Assembly (NCBI RefSeq): GCF_022095615.2
Contig: NZ_CP155559.1
Coordinates: forward strand, 4,523,501-4,587,500
Direction: 5' to 3'
Length of the DNA: 64,000 nt
Origin: Bacillus thuringiensis
GTDB lineage: Bacteria > Bacillota > Bacilli > Bacillales > Bacillaceae_G
A program made the position numbers and the translations under genes. How positions within the stretch are numbered: position 1 is the stretch's first letter; each line of letters opens with the position of its first letter. The notes beneath the pieces were generated by a model. That model worked only from the letters and a program-made list of their open reading frames with translations. It had not been told where the DNA came from and did no database searches. Below are positions 31,757-40,224 of this stretch, in pieces.

Positions 31757-32026
31757 ATGAGTAGTACAAATATATCAAAACCGGCTGACATGAAAGAATC
31801 GCGAAAAGTATCACCATACGATGATAGAGAAAGAATTGAAGATACTTTATTACGCTCATTCATTTCAGAAAGAGAAATATTGATCACTTATTATAAAGAT
31901 GGTTATTTCCCTACAATCTATATGACTGTAATTGAATTAAATCCTTTGAAACGTTCTTTAATATGCATAGATGCCTTTGACCGGAAACATACTTTTAGTT
32001 TTATAGATATAATTGATGCGCGTTAA
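31757..32026 (+). CDS. YolD-like family protein
   Basis: An 89-aa soluble protein with a charged helical start (SPYDDRERIEDTLLRSF) and a small beta barrel. The pattern ITYYKDGYFPTIYMTVIELN, LICIDAFDRKHTFSFIDIID matches YolD-like proteins, which share folds with WYL-type modules and are often near DNA-repair polymerases. Here no such neighbour exists. TAGGAG precedes the ATG. Terminator directly downstream. Confidence 0.75.
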   Translation: MSSTNISKPADMKESRKVSPYDDRERIEDTLLRSFISEREILITYYKDGYFPTIYMTVIELNPLKRSLICIDAFDRKHTFSFIDIIDAR

Positions 32027-32042
32027 TTATTTCTATAAAACT

Positions 32043-32089
32043 AAAAATAGCCATTTACCTCATAAAAAATGAGGGAAATGGCTATTTTA
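32043..32089. terminator. Bidirectional terminator (YolD-like gene / exporter 2)
   Basis: AAAATAGCCATTT / AAATGGCTATTTT stem with an inner CCTCAT / ATGAGG. Confidence 0.85.
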
Positions 32090-32109
32090 TTTCCTTACAG
32101 CTTCACTTA

Positions 32110-34059
32110 TTATTTCGCACTCACAATCTTATAATAAGAACGAACTGTGATAAAGTAATATCCAATATAAATAACACTATATACTCCGATACTAATTAGA
32201 AGGGGAATCATAATTTCAAATGGTAGTATGTTCCCTAAACCTTTTAATGCAAACAAGCTGTGCAGGATTCCGATTACTAATGGAATCGCAAAGATAAAGC
32301 TTACTTGTTTTGCAATAGCTTTTTTCATTTCTTGTTTTGTGACCCCTATTTTGTGAAGGACAACATAACGCTCACGATCAGCATTTGCTTCTGTTAATTG
32401 TTTAAAGTAAATGATGGAACCTGTTGCTAGTAAGAATACAAGACCTAAGAACATTCCAATAAACATCATTAATCCTGTTCCTTCAAGCCCCATATGGAAA
32501 CCAGTGTAGAAATCTCTAAATGATGGCACCATTTCTGATTCACCAGCTGGCATCACTTTTGTTAATTTTTCTGTTAACACTTTACTATCTTTTTCATTTT
32601 TCACATCAATATTTTTTACAACGCGTGTTCCAAATGCTTGCTTCGCTTGCTCATACATTTCATCTGAAACAACAACAACTAATTCACCTAAATTTGTCAT
32701 CGCAACGTCATTTGCGCCTTGGATTTTTAATTGCTTCGTTTCGTTTCCAATTTGGAATACTGCTTTATTTCCTTTATATTGTGGACTAAACTCATGCCCT
32801 TCAATATATGAACTATCATATATAAATGCTTCACCAGCAGCTACATTTACTGTTTCTGCGTCGATTTTTTTAGCAAGTTTATTAAATTCCGACTGAGACA
32901 TAAACTGATATTTCTCTGAAATCGTATAGTTCATATTTAGAATGAAATCAACTTTTTCTCCGTCAAACTTCCCTTTTACAGGAACTGTCTCAATTTCAAA
33001 TTGATCTTTGATTGGGTGATTTTTCTTCTCTTCTGCAAAAATTGCATTTACTTTCTTATCAAGCGCTGCATCTTTTTTCTCATAAGAATAGCTATATGGT
33101 GCAACTGCTTTTGATTGCGTAAATGTGTTGTAATACATCGTAACTGATGTACCAACCGCTGTTAATGTTACCGCGCTTAAAATAGAAATTGTCGCAAGTG
33201 ACTTTGCATTTCCTTTAATACGATATAGTAGCTGTGACGTCGTTACCATATTCATACCGTTATAAAACGATGATTTATTAGTTCTGGCACGTTTCAATAC
33301 GAATACTGTAAAGAACATAAATAGTAAGTACGTACCTAATACTGTCGCCAGTAAAATATAAAGTGCAACTGCCATAAAGTCTGCATATTTAACTGCCTTC
33401 ATGAACATTAATGCTAAGAAATAACCTGAACCGATTAAAACAACTGAAATTAATGCCATCACTACTGACCCTTTCGGCATTGCTTCTCCTTCACGTTCTG
33501 CACGGAAAAGTTCAATTAACTTAAATCGATAAATTAAACGATATCCTTGAAGTGATGTATACAAAATAATCACAAAGAAAATAAGTGCTGTATCGATAAT
33601 GGCAGCCATCGGTACTTCAAAATGAACATTTAAGTTTAATCCCATCATATTTACTAATAATTCAAGGAATAATTTTGAAAGGACACTACCAATCGCAATC
33701 CCGATTACTAATGACATTAATCCCATTAACATATTTTCATAAAAGAGCATTTTACCGATTTGTCTTTTTCGAATACCTAATAAGGAATATAATCCAACTT
33801 CTTTTTTACGCTTCCTTGTAAAGAAACCGTTTGAATATATAATGAACACTGCCACGAAAATAATTAGCATGACACTTGAAACTTGAAATGCACCGCTAAT
33901 TTTTTTAGAAGCTTCCGCAGCTTTTTCCATTTGTGAATTATACTGCAACGCCTTAAATGTAAAATAAATAACGATACTAAAGATCATAGATGCAAAATAT
34001 ACAAAGTAGTCTTTAAAATTCCGCTGTATGTTGCGGAGGGCAATGCTAGATAAGGTCAT
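32110..34059 (-). CDS. BceB-type ABC permease, exporter 2
   Basis: A 649-aa FtsX-family permease starting MTLSSIALRNIQRNFKDYF, with ten membrane segments and a large extracellular domain (about 310-530). The C-terminal block is MMFIGMFLGLVFLLATGSII. It is a different branch from the two MLFKLS permeases and the three MTFWQFAFKN permeases in this window. GGAGG lies eight bases before the ATG, which overlaps the ATPase gene by 14 bases. Confidence 0.92.
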   Translation of the reverse strand: MTLSSIALRNIQRNFKDYFVYFASMIFSIVIYFTFKALQYNSQMEKAAEASKKISGAFQVSSVMLIIFVAVFIIYSNGFFTRKRKKEVGLYSLLGIRKRQIGKMLFYENMLMGLMSLVIGIAIGSVLSKLFLELLVNMMGLNLNVHFEVPMAAIIDTALIFFVIILYTSLQGYRLIYRFKLIELFRAEREGEAMPKGSVVMALISVVLIGSGYFLALMFMKAVKYADFMAVALYILLATVLGTYLLFMFFTVFVLKRARTNKSSFYNGMNMVTTSQLLYRIKGNAKSLATISILSAVTLTAVGTSVTMYYNTFTQSKAVAPYSYSYEKKDAALDKKVNAIFAEEKKNHPIKDQFEIETVPVKGKFDGEKVDFILNMNYTISEKYQFMSQSEFNKLAKKIDAETVNVAAGEAFIYDSSYIEGHEFSPQYKGNKAVFQIGNETKQLKIQGANDVAMTNLGELVVVVSDEMYEQAKQAFGTRVVKNIDVKNEKDSKVLTEKLTKVMPAGESEMVPSFRDFYTGFHMGLEGTGLMMFIGMFLGLVFLLATGSIIYFKQLTEANADRERYVVLHKIGVTKQEMKKAIAKQVSFIFAIPLVIGILHSLFALKGLGNILPFEIMIPLLISIGVYSVIYIGYYFITVRSYYKIVSAK

Positions 34060-34816
34060 CAGCCATACCTCCAGAAATAGAAGACATTACGTCAACGACT
34101 TGTTGGAAGAACTGTTTACGCGTTAACTCGCCGCGGTGCAATTCTTTATATAACTCACCATCTTTAATGAAAATAACTCGTTTACAATAACTCGCCGCAA
34201 ACGCATCATGCGTTACCATTAAAATTGTAGAATTATCATATTCATTTAACGACTTCATACTTTCAAGTAAATCTGTTGCAGATTTAGAATCAAGCGCTCC
34301 AGTTGGCTCGTCCCCGAAAATCATACTTGGATTCGTAACGATTGCACGTGATGCCGCGCATCTTTGCTTCTGTCCACCAGATACTTGATATGGAAACTGA
34401 CTCAAAATATGATCAATACCAAATTTCTTTGAGATTTCAAGAACGCGGCGATCAATTTCATTTGCCTTTACTTTCGATAACGCAAGAGGTAACGCAATGT
34501 TCTCTTTTACCGTTAACGTATCTAATAAGTTATAATCTTGGAAAATGAAACCTAAATGATCGCGGCGGAATAACGCTAACTTATCATCATTCATTTTCAC
34601 GATATCTTTTCCATCAATTAAAATTTCACCGTTCGTCGCATTATCAATTGTAGAAAGAACGTTTAGTAAAGTCGTCTTACCCGAACCAGAAGGTCCCATA
34701 ATTCCAACAAACTCACCTTCTTTTACTTGTAAGTTAATACCTTTTAACGCTGCAAATTTATTACCACCCGTGTCATATACTTTTTCAATATTTTTTGCTT
34801 CTAACACTGTTTTCAT
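34046..34816 (-). CDS. BceA-type ABC ATPase, exporter 2
   Basis: A 256-aa ATPase with GPSGSGKTT, FIFQDYNLL, VSGGQKQR, MIFGDEPTGALDS and MVTHDAF. I start it at 34816 because GAGGG is eight bases upstream. The in-frame ATG at 34831 has no ribosome site. Two TNACA-N4-TGTAA boxes (34913-34926 and 35021-35034) lie upstream, as in Bce-type exporter promoters, so a BceR-like regulator such as the one at 36363-37058 probably drives it. Confidence 0.93.
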   Translation of the reverse strand: MKTVLEAKNIEKVYDTGGNKFAALKGINLQVKEGEFVGIMGPSGSGKTTLLNVLSTIDNATNGEILIDGKDIVKMNDDKLALFRRDHLGFIFQDYNLLDTLTVKENIALPLALSKVKANEIDRRVLEISKKFGIDHILSQFPYQVSGGQKQRCAASRAIVTNPSMIFGDEPTGALDSKSATDLLESMKSLNEYDNSTILMVTHDAFAASYCKRVIFIKDGELYKELHRGELTRKQFFQQVVDVMSSISGGMADDLI

Positions 34817-34912
34817 CTCGACATCCCTCATTTCTTCTATTCTCTATCTTCAACTATATACACTCTCTACTCTTGCCACTATCGATGTTTCTTACACAAA
34901 CATGACAGTTAT

Positions 34913-34926
34913 GTAAGGCACATAAG
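34913..34926. promoter_or_regulatory. TNACA-N4-TGTAA box, proximal, exporter 2
   Basis: TGACAGTTATGTAA, 97 bases upstream of the ATPase start at 34816. Perfect match to the BceR/YxdJ-type pattern. Confidence 0.55.
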
Positions 34927-35020
34927 TAAAGACATCAAAAAGTTAACGTAATGTATCAAAGTACTTTGTTACTATAACATTGGGATATCATGCCATCCAT
35001 TCATTCTCCTTACAGGAACA

Positions 35021-35034
35021 TTACAATTTTGTAA
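35021..35034. promoter_or_regulatory. TNACA-N4-TGTAA box, distal, exporter 2
   Basis: TTACAATTTTGTAA, about 205 bases upstream of the exporter 2 ATPase start. It also lies about 90 bases before the AraC-type remnant on the plus strand. Confidence 0.45.
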
Positions 35035-35123
35035 GGTACAAAATGTACCCTACAAAGTTGTGCACGAAATGTCGGATGGAGCTATTTCGTTCCTGCTATT
35101 CTATGTACAGAGGAGGTCATAAT

Positions 35124-35231
35124 ATGGATTCACTTACAAATATGAATGCGGCAATGCAGTATATTGAAGATAAACTTACACACGAAATTCATTTTAAAGA
35201 AGTGATAAAAATAAAAGCAGCTTTTCCATGA
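35124..35231 (+). pseudogene. N-terminal remnant of an AraC-family regulator
   Basis: An intact ribosome site (AGAGGAGG) and ATG begin MDSLTNMNAAMQYIEDKLTH followed by EIHFKEVIKI, the usual start of AraC regulators with a C-terminal effector domain. The frame then runs into the hairpin that terminates sdpI and stops after 35 codons. The rest of the gene appears deleted. Confidence 0.6.
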
Positions 35232-35250
35232 AAGGAAAAGCTGCTTTTAT
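35211..35250 (-). terminator. Terminator of the sdpR-sdpI operon
   Basis: ATAAAAGCAGCTTTTCC / GGAAAAGCTGCTTTTAT stem followed on the minus strand by TTTTATC. Confidence 0.85.
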
Positions 35251-35886
35251 TTACATTTTTAATTCTTTTTTATAAGCAACATATGAATAGCCCATCGTTA
35301 ATCCTACCGCCCCAATAATAATTCCTATCATTAAGAAGGCTTTCCATGCTGCCGGTGCAAAAATACTTAAAATCATAATAACACCTAATACAACAAACAC
35401 CTTTCCACTAAAACGGTGCGTCTTTCTCCACACTTCTTCGTTACTTAACGTCCACGGTGTTTTTATACCTACAAAGTAATTTGGTTTACATTGTGGTAAA
35501 TAGTTTCCGATGACTATAAATAAAAGGCCAACAAGAATATACGGTGTACTATTCATCGGAATGTCATAACCTAATCCTACCCCAATCACAAGCATGTTTA
35601 CTAAAAATAATACCACTAATACGCTATAATTCATTATCATATAACTTCTAGAAAACTTATCGTAATTCTTTTTCTTAGGATCAATTTTAGGGGTAACTGT
35701 CAATAAAACATAAGTGAAAATCATAATTCCAAGTAGCAACAGCATTGCATTAAATTTGGAAGCAAAGCCATTCACACCTTCAGTCCCCCAATGAACTGCC
35801 ATTGTGCCAGGCAAATTCGGCCAGGCAAATGCCCAAGCTAAACAAGTTATAATAATTAATAAGATTGCAAAAAGATGTTTTCTCAT
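35251..35886 (-). CDS. sdpI: SdpI-family immunity membrane protein
   Basis: A 211-aa protein with six hydrophobic segments. The N-terminal DUF1648 part has LPGTMAVHWGTEGVNGFASK. The C-terminal SdpI part has LPQCKPNYFVGIKTPWTLSN and EEVWRKTHRFSGKVF. In B. subtilis SdpI protects against the SdpC killing peptide and sequesters SdpR at the membrane. No sdpABC toxin genes are in the window, so this is a stand-alone immunity/signal pair. Overlaps sdpR by four bases. Confidence 0.9.
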   Translation of the reverse strand: MRKHLFAILLIIITCLAWAFAWPNLPGTMAVHWGTEGVNGFASKFNAMLLLLGIMIFTYVLLTVTPKIDPKKKNYDKFSRSYMIMNYSVLVVLFLVNMLVIGVGLGYDIPMNSTPYILVGLLFIVIGNYLPQCKPNYFVGIKTPWTLSNEEVWRKTHRFSGKVFVVLGVIMILSIFAPAAWKAFLMIGIIIGAVGLTMGYSYVAYKKELKM

Positions 35887-36155
35887 TTCCCCTCTTCCCC
35901 CTTATTCGTAAACGTAAACACCCAAGTCAACAAATCTTGAAATACAGTTGTATTCAAAGAGTACATAACGAATTGCCCTTTCTTTTCATCTTGAATAAGT
36001 TCAGCATTTTTAAGTGCGTTTAAGTGGTGTGAAATACTTGGCTTTGTCATATTAAAATGTTCAGCAATTTCCCCAGCGGTTAAATCACTTTCTTTTAATA
36101 AATCTAAAATCTTTCGCCTTGTTGGATCTGCTAATGCTTTGAATGCTTGATTCAA
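35883..36155 (-). CDS. sdpR: ArsR-family repressor SdpR
   Basis: A 90-aa winged-helix repressor: MNQAFKALADPTRRKILDLL then LTAGEIAEHFNMTKPSISHHL. It lacks metal-binding cysteines, as in SdpR. TTG at 36155 is the likely start because AAGGAAG is seven bases upstream and the protein then begins like B. subtilis SdpR. A GTG at 36173 would overlap that site. It probably represses its own operon through the palindrome at 36183-36202. Confidence 0.9.
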   Translation of the reverse strand: MNQAFKALADPTRRKILDLLKESDLTAGEIAEHFNMTKPSISHHLNALKNAELIQDEKKGQFVMYSLNTTVFQDLLTWVFTFTNKGEEGK

Positions 36156-36182
36156 TGTCTTTCTTCCTTTCACTAATTAGAC

Positions 36183-36202
36183 ATTTAGATATTTATCTAA
36201 AT
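36183..36202. promoter_or_regulatory. Likely SdpR operator
   Basis: ATTTAGATA-TT-TATCTAAAT, a perfect 9-2-9 inverted repeat 28 bases upstream of the sdpR start, as expected for a dimeric ArsR-type repressor. Confidence 0.7.
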
Positions 36203-36362
36203 CTTAAAATGATTTCAGTTAATTGTCAATTATACATACGCCCTTTTTACTTTTCACGCTTTTGACCTATACTGTTTACTAGCTTATCTTTCAACATAAT
36301 GAAAAGACTTGAAACACATGATACACTATAGCTACAATTGTTTTTTTAGGAGGAATATACAT

Positions 36363-37058
36363 ATGTATAAAATTTTAATCGTTGAAGACGATCCAAATAT
36401 TTCATCATTACTACAATCTCACATTCAAAAGTATGGCTATGAAGCTGTTGTTGCAGAGAACTTCGATGATATTATGGAATCGTTTAACGCTGTAAAGCCA
36501 CATCTTGTTTTACTTGATGTAAACTTACCGAAATTCGATGGGTTCTACTGGTGCCGCCAAATTCGTCATGAATCTACTTGTCCTATTATTTTCATTTCAG
36601 CACGTGCTGGTGAGATGGAACAAATTATGGCGATTGAAAGCGGTGCGGATGATTATATTACAAAACCGTTCCACTATGACGTTGTAATGGCAAAAATTAA
36701 AGGTCAATTACGCCGTATTTACGGTGATTATGCGCCAAATATTTCTGAACGTATCGTTGAAGTAGAAGGACTAAAATTATTCCCAGAACGTCCAGAAATT
36801 CATTTTGGATCTGAGCAAGTTCTTTTAACGAAGAAAGAAGCTATTTTAGCAGAAATGTTATTATCTAAATTCCCGCGTACGGCGAGCCGTGAAGATTTAT
36901 TAGCTGCCCTTTGGGATGACGAGAGCTTCGTTGAAGAAAATACATTAAACGTAAACATCACGCGTCTTCGTAAAAAATTCAATGAGCTTGGTATTGAAAA
37001 TGCTATTGAAACAGTACGTGGACTTGGGTATCGTTTTAACGCAACTTGGAGTGAATAA
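36363..37058 (+). CDS. BceR-type response regulator
   Basis: A 231-aa OmpR-family regulator: receiver with Asp52 (LVLLDVNLPKFDGFYWCRQI, the FYWCR pattern typical of BceR), ITKPFHYDV, and a winged helix ending ETVRGLGYRF. ATG at 36363 chosen for TAGGAGG upstream. A frame start at 36309 lacks a ribosome site. It forms an operon with the BceS-type kinase two bases downstream and probably controls the exporter genes that follow, and perhaps exporter 2. Confidence 0.93.
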   Translation: MYKILIVEDDPNISSLLQSHIQKYGYEAVVAENFDDIMESFNAVKPHLVLLDVNLPKFDGFYWCRQIRHESTCPIIFISARAGEMEQIMAIESGADDYITKPFHYDVVMAKIKGQLRRIYGDYAPNISERIVEVEGLKLFPERPEIHFGSEQVLLTKKEAILAEMLLSKFPRTASREDLLAALWDDESFVEENTLNVNITRLRKKFNELGIENAIETVRGLGYRFNATWSE

Positions 37059-37060
37059 GC

Positions 37061-38083
37061 ATGAAGCTATTTTTACGTGATCATTTTGCATTTTTTCTAC
37101 TGTACGTATTAAACTTCGGTATCATCTTCGTTCTTTATGATGCAGTAGATGGATTCCAAAACAATAAATTTTACTTCGTCGTTTTAAGTTTATATTTATT
37201 CATTTGTTTCCTCGCTTATCGTTACGTTCGCAATCGTAGAATGTACCATAGATTAAGTGAGCAACCAGAAAAAATGGAAGATGCGTTTATTGAAAGAGCA
37301 ACTGCTCCGATGCCTCACGGTGTAAATGAACTCGTGCGCACACAATATCGTCTATTCCAAAAAGAACTACAATCGTACGAAGTAAAACAACAAGAACATC
37401 AATTGTTTATTAATCACTGGGTGCATCAAATGAAGACACCTGTTTCTGTTATGCAACTTATGGTGCTCGAAATGGAAGATGAACATTTAATTCCAAAGTT
37501 TAAGCAGGAATTAGATCGTCTGAACCAAGGGCTTGATATGGCTTTATACATGGCAAGATTAAATAACTTCCATGAAGACTTCCATGTCGAGACGATTTCA
37601 TTAAAAGATACGGTAACAAAAAATATTAATGGGTTAAAAGAACTATTCATTCGAAACGGAGTCTTCCCTGTTTTAGAAGTACATTCTGATTTAAAGATTG
37701 CTTCTGATGCAAAATGGCTAAAATTTATCATCTATCAGTTAATGACAAATGCCGTTCGTTACTCAGGTGAGCGTGGAAAGAAAGTCTTCTTATCTGCTTA
37801 TCGAAATGGAAAAGATATTATTTTAGAAGTTCGTGATGAAGGCGTAGGTATTCCGCAAGAAGATATTCGAAGAGTATTTGAACCATTTTACACTGGAAAA
37901 AACGGTCGTGCATTCGGAGAATCCACTGGTATGGGGCTTTATATTGTAAGTAAAATTTGTGACTATTTAGGACACTCTGTCAAACTAGATTCTGAAGTTG
38001 GGAAAGGAACGACGATTAAAATCATCTTCCACAACGCTGCAAATAATCAAGTAGAACATGCGGAGAAGGTGACCGAAGCATGA
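37061..38083 (+). CDS. BceS-type intramembrane-sensing histidine kinase
   Basis: A 340-aa protein. Two membrane segments (about 10-27 and 37-55) are separated by only about ten residues, so there is no sensing domain outside. This is the hallmark of BceS kinases, which read the flux state of a BceAB transporter. Phospho-His122 in FINHWVHQMKTPVSV, N box NAVRYS, G boxes EGVGIPQ and STGMGLYIV. A terminator follows, separating it from the exporter genes. Confidence 0.94.
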   Translation: MKLFLRDHFAFFLLYVLNFGIIFVLYDAVDGFQNNKFYFVVLSLYLFICFLAYRYVRNRRMYHRLSEQPEKMEDAFIERATAPMPHGVNELVRTQYRLFQKELQSYEVKQQEHQLFINHWVHQMKTPVSVMQLMVLEMEDEHLIPKFKQELDRLNQGLDMALYMARLNNFHEDFHVETISLKDTVTKNINGLKELFIRNGVFPVLEVHSDLKIASDAKWLKFIIYQLMTNAVRYSGERGKKVFLSAYRNGKDIILEVRDEGVGIPQEDIRRVFEPFYTGKNGRAFGESTGMGLYIVSKICDYLGHSVKLDSEVGKGTTIKIIFHNAANNQVEHAEKVTEA

Positions 38084-38100
38084 TCGTGACATATGCTAGC

Positions 38101-38134
38101 AAAATGTATGAGAACTTACTCTCATACATTTTTT
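38101..38134 (+). terminator. Terminator between the BceRS-type pair and the exporter genes
   Basis: AAAATGTATGAGA / TCTCATACATTTT stem with a 6-base loop, then TT. No other gene lies between the kinase and the first permease. Confidence 0.8.
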
Positions 38135-38147
38135 GCAATAAAACTAC

Positions 38148-38176
38148 ATATGTGCCTGCTAACGGGAGGCACATAT
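38148..38176 (+). promoter_or_regulatory. Hairpin covering the ribosome site of permease 1
   Basis: ATATGTGCCT (38148-38157) pairs perfectly with AGGCACATAT (38167-38176). The ribosome site GGGAGG (38164-38169) is half in the loop and half in the stem. The structure could limit translation of the permease beginning at 38178. Confidence 0.6.
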
Positions 38177-38177
38177 T

Positions 38178-40157
38178 ATGACATTTTGGCAATTTGCATT
38201 TAAAAATGTAACGCGCAACTCAAGAGCTTATTTTGCTTACTTTATAAGCAGTTCCTTTTCGATTGCTGTTTTCTTTTCGTTCGCTGTTTATTTGTTTCAT
38301 CCGAAATTACAAAATTTCAGTATGATCTCTGAAGTTTCAGGATTAATGATGTTTTCAGAAGTTGTTATTGTTTTGTTCTCGTTCTTTTTTCTACTCTATT
38401 CAATTGGATCGTTTTTAAAAGTTCGTAAAAAGCAATTTGGTATTTTAACTATTTTAGGTATATCAAAAAAACAATTACACCGACTCGTTTTCACTGAAAA
38501 TATGTTAATTGGTATTTTATCTATCTTTTTCGGTATGCAGTTTGGACTTGTCTTTTCGCAGTTTTTCTTATTAGTAACAGCGAAAATTACACATCTACCA
38601 GGGATATATTTATATCCCCCTACGAATGCTTTCATTTTAACAACGATTGTGTTTCTTAGTCTCTTTATCGTTGTATCTTCATTTACACCGATGCTAATTC
38701 GTACGAAAAAAACAGTACATCTTTTACAAGCTAATAGTGGCAAACAAAAAGTAAGAAAACCATCCATATTCGTCTCTCTATTTGGTGCTATCTGTTTATT
38801 AGGTGGTTATATTTTAGCGGCAAACCCTAAATATTTCTTCTCAATAAATCCGCAAGTAGGCGTTATATATATGGTTTCAAGTATTTTTGTGATTCCAACA
38901 CTCGTTACAATCGGAACATATTTTTTCTTTTCTCAAATTAGTTTCTTACTTATTTATATTTTAAAGAAAAGAAGAACGTTTTATATGAAACGGATTAATA
39001 TGCTTTGGATTTCGGATTTAGCAAGCCGCATCCGAACGAATATTAATATGCTATTTATTGTAGCGATGCTATCTACAATTGCTTTCACAATGATTACGTT
39101 CCTATATGGAGTCGGAAAGTTTACAAAGCTAGAGGTTACGCGAAGCTCACCTTTTCCATTCTCTTATTTTTCTTATGACGCAAATCCTTTTGTGGACGAT
39201 CATTTAAATTGGCTTGAACAACAATTGCAAAAAGAGAATTTCTCTTATAAAAAAATAAAGGCTGATTTATATGAAACACCACTGAAAGAAGATAAAGGTA
39301 TAACAGCTTATAATGACATATATGCAATGAAACAAAGTGACTATAACAAACTTGCAGCTTCCTTACGAATGAAACAACTATTCATGGACGAAAATGAAGC
39401 ATATGTCTTAACAGGTAATGCTTATATAACCTTATTCAGCGAGTTTGAGCCAAGTTACAATAGAAAGTCTATTACGCTTTCTAGCACAAATACGATATTA
39501 CAAGTAAAGGGCTATGAACAAGTAGGGGCCATTCCCTCTAACTTTTCATATCAAACTTTAATTTTACCTGATGTTGTTGTAAACAACTTACCAAGTACAA
39601 CAAAGCGTGTATCAGCGTACAATTATAACGTACAAAACTGGGAAAAGACGTATGAAATTGCTAATGGTTTTATGAAAAAAATACAAAAAGATCGAGAGGC
39701 ATTCCAATACGAAGGCCCCCTTATACGCTCCTATGAATCAGCAGACTCATTATATAGAATTACATCAGGAAGTGCTGCATACTTCCTAATCGGGACATTC
39801 TTAGGTGTCATTTTCTTTATTGGAGCAGGTAGCGTTCTTTATTTCAGAATGTATACGGATTTAACGAACGAACAAGAAAAATATGTAGCAATTTCAAAAA
39901 TTGGTGTAACAGATGCAGAGATGAAAAAATCTGCAACCATTCAACTTAGTATTTTATTTTTCGTTCCGTACATTATGGCATCCATTCATACAATGTTCGC
40001 AACGAAAATGCTACAAGATGTAATTGGTTTATCTCTGTTCAAAGAAATTTCAGCTGTTCTTATTATTTTTGGCGTCGTTGAAATTGTATTTTTCTTATTC
40101 ATTCGTTCGCTTTATATGCAAAAATTATCACAGTATACGAATGGACAAATTATTTAA
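38178..40157 (+). CDS. BceB-type ABC permease, exporter 3, copy 1
   Basis: A 659-aa FtsX-family permease starting MTFWQFAFKNVTRNSRAYFA. Ten membrane segments. The extracellular domain lies at about 325-545. The C-terminal FtsX block is FLIGTFLGVIFFIGAGSVLY. Close paralogue of the next permease, both at protein level and in DNA at the 5' and 3' ends, so probably a fairly recent tandem duplication. Membrane parts are conserved while the extracellular domains differ, suggesting different ligands. Confidence 0.92.
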   Translation: MTFWQFAFKNVTRNSRAYFAYFISSSFSIAVFFSFAVYLFHPKLQNFSMISEVSGLMMFSEVVIVLFSFFFLLYSIGSFLKVRKKQFGILTILGISKKQLHRLVFTENMLIGILSIFFGMQFGLVFSQFFLLVTAKITHLPGIYLYPPTNAFILTTIVFLSLFIVVSSFTPMLIRTKKTVHLLQANSGKQKVRKPSIFVSLFGAICLLGGYILAANPKYFFSINPQVGVIYMVSSIFVIPTLVTIGTYFFFSQISFLLIYILKKRRTFYMKRINMLWISDLASRIRTNINMLFIVAMLSTIAFTMITFLYGVGKFTKLEVTRSSPFPFSYFSYDANPFVDDHLNWLEQQLQKENFSYKKIKADLYETPLKEDKGITAYNDIYAMKQSDYNKLAASLRMKQLFMDENEAYVLTGNAYITLFSEFEPSYNRKSITLSSTNTILQVKGYEQVGAIPSNFSYQTLILPDVVVNNLPSTTKRVSAYNYNVQNWEKTYEIANGFMKKIQKDREAFQYEGPLIRSYESADSLYRITSGSAAYFLIGTFLGVIFFIGAGSVLYFRMYTDLTNEQEKYVAISKIGVTDAEMKKSATIQLSILFFVPYIMASIHTMFATKMLQDVIGLSLFKEISAVLIIFGVVEIVFFLFIRSLYMQKLSQYTNGQII

Positions 40158-40224
40158 AACAAACTTGATGAAAAGAGTATTTCTTATGCTTTTCTCATCT
40201 TCACCCCATTAGGAGGCTAGGTGA

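Noticed and set aside
31687..31887. Minus-strand frame of 66 codons opposite the YolD-like gene
   Set aside because: The plus-strand gene has a good ribosome site and family features.
34980..35231. 83-codon plus-strand frame including the AraC-type remnant
   Set aside because: Only the last 35 codons, beginning at the ribosome site before 35124, look like protein.
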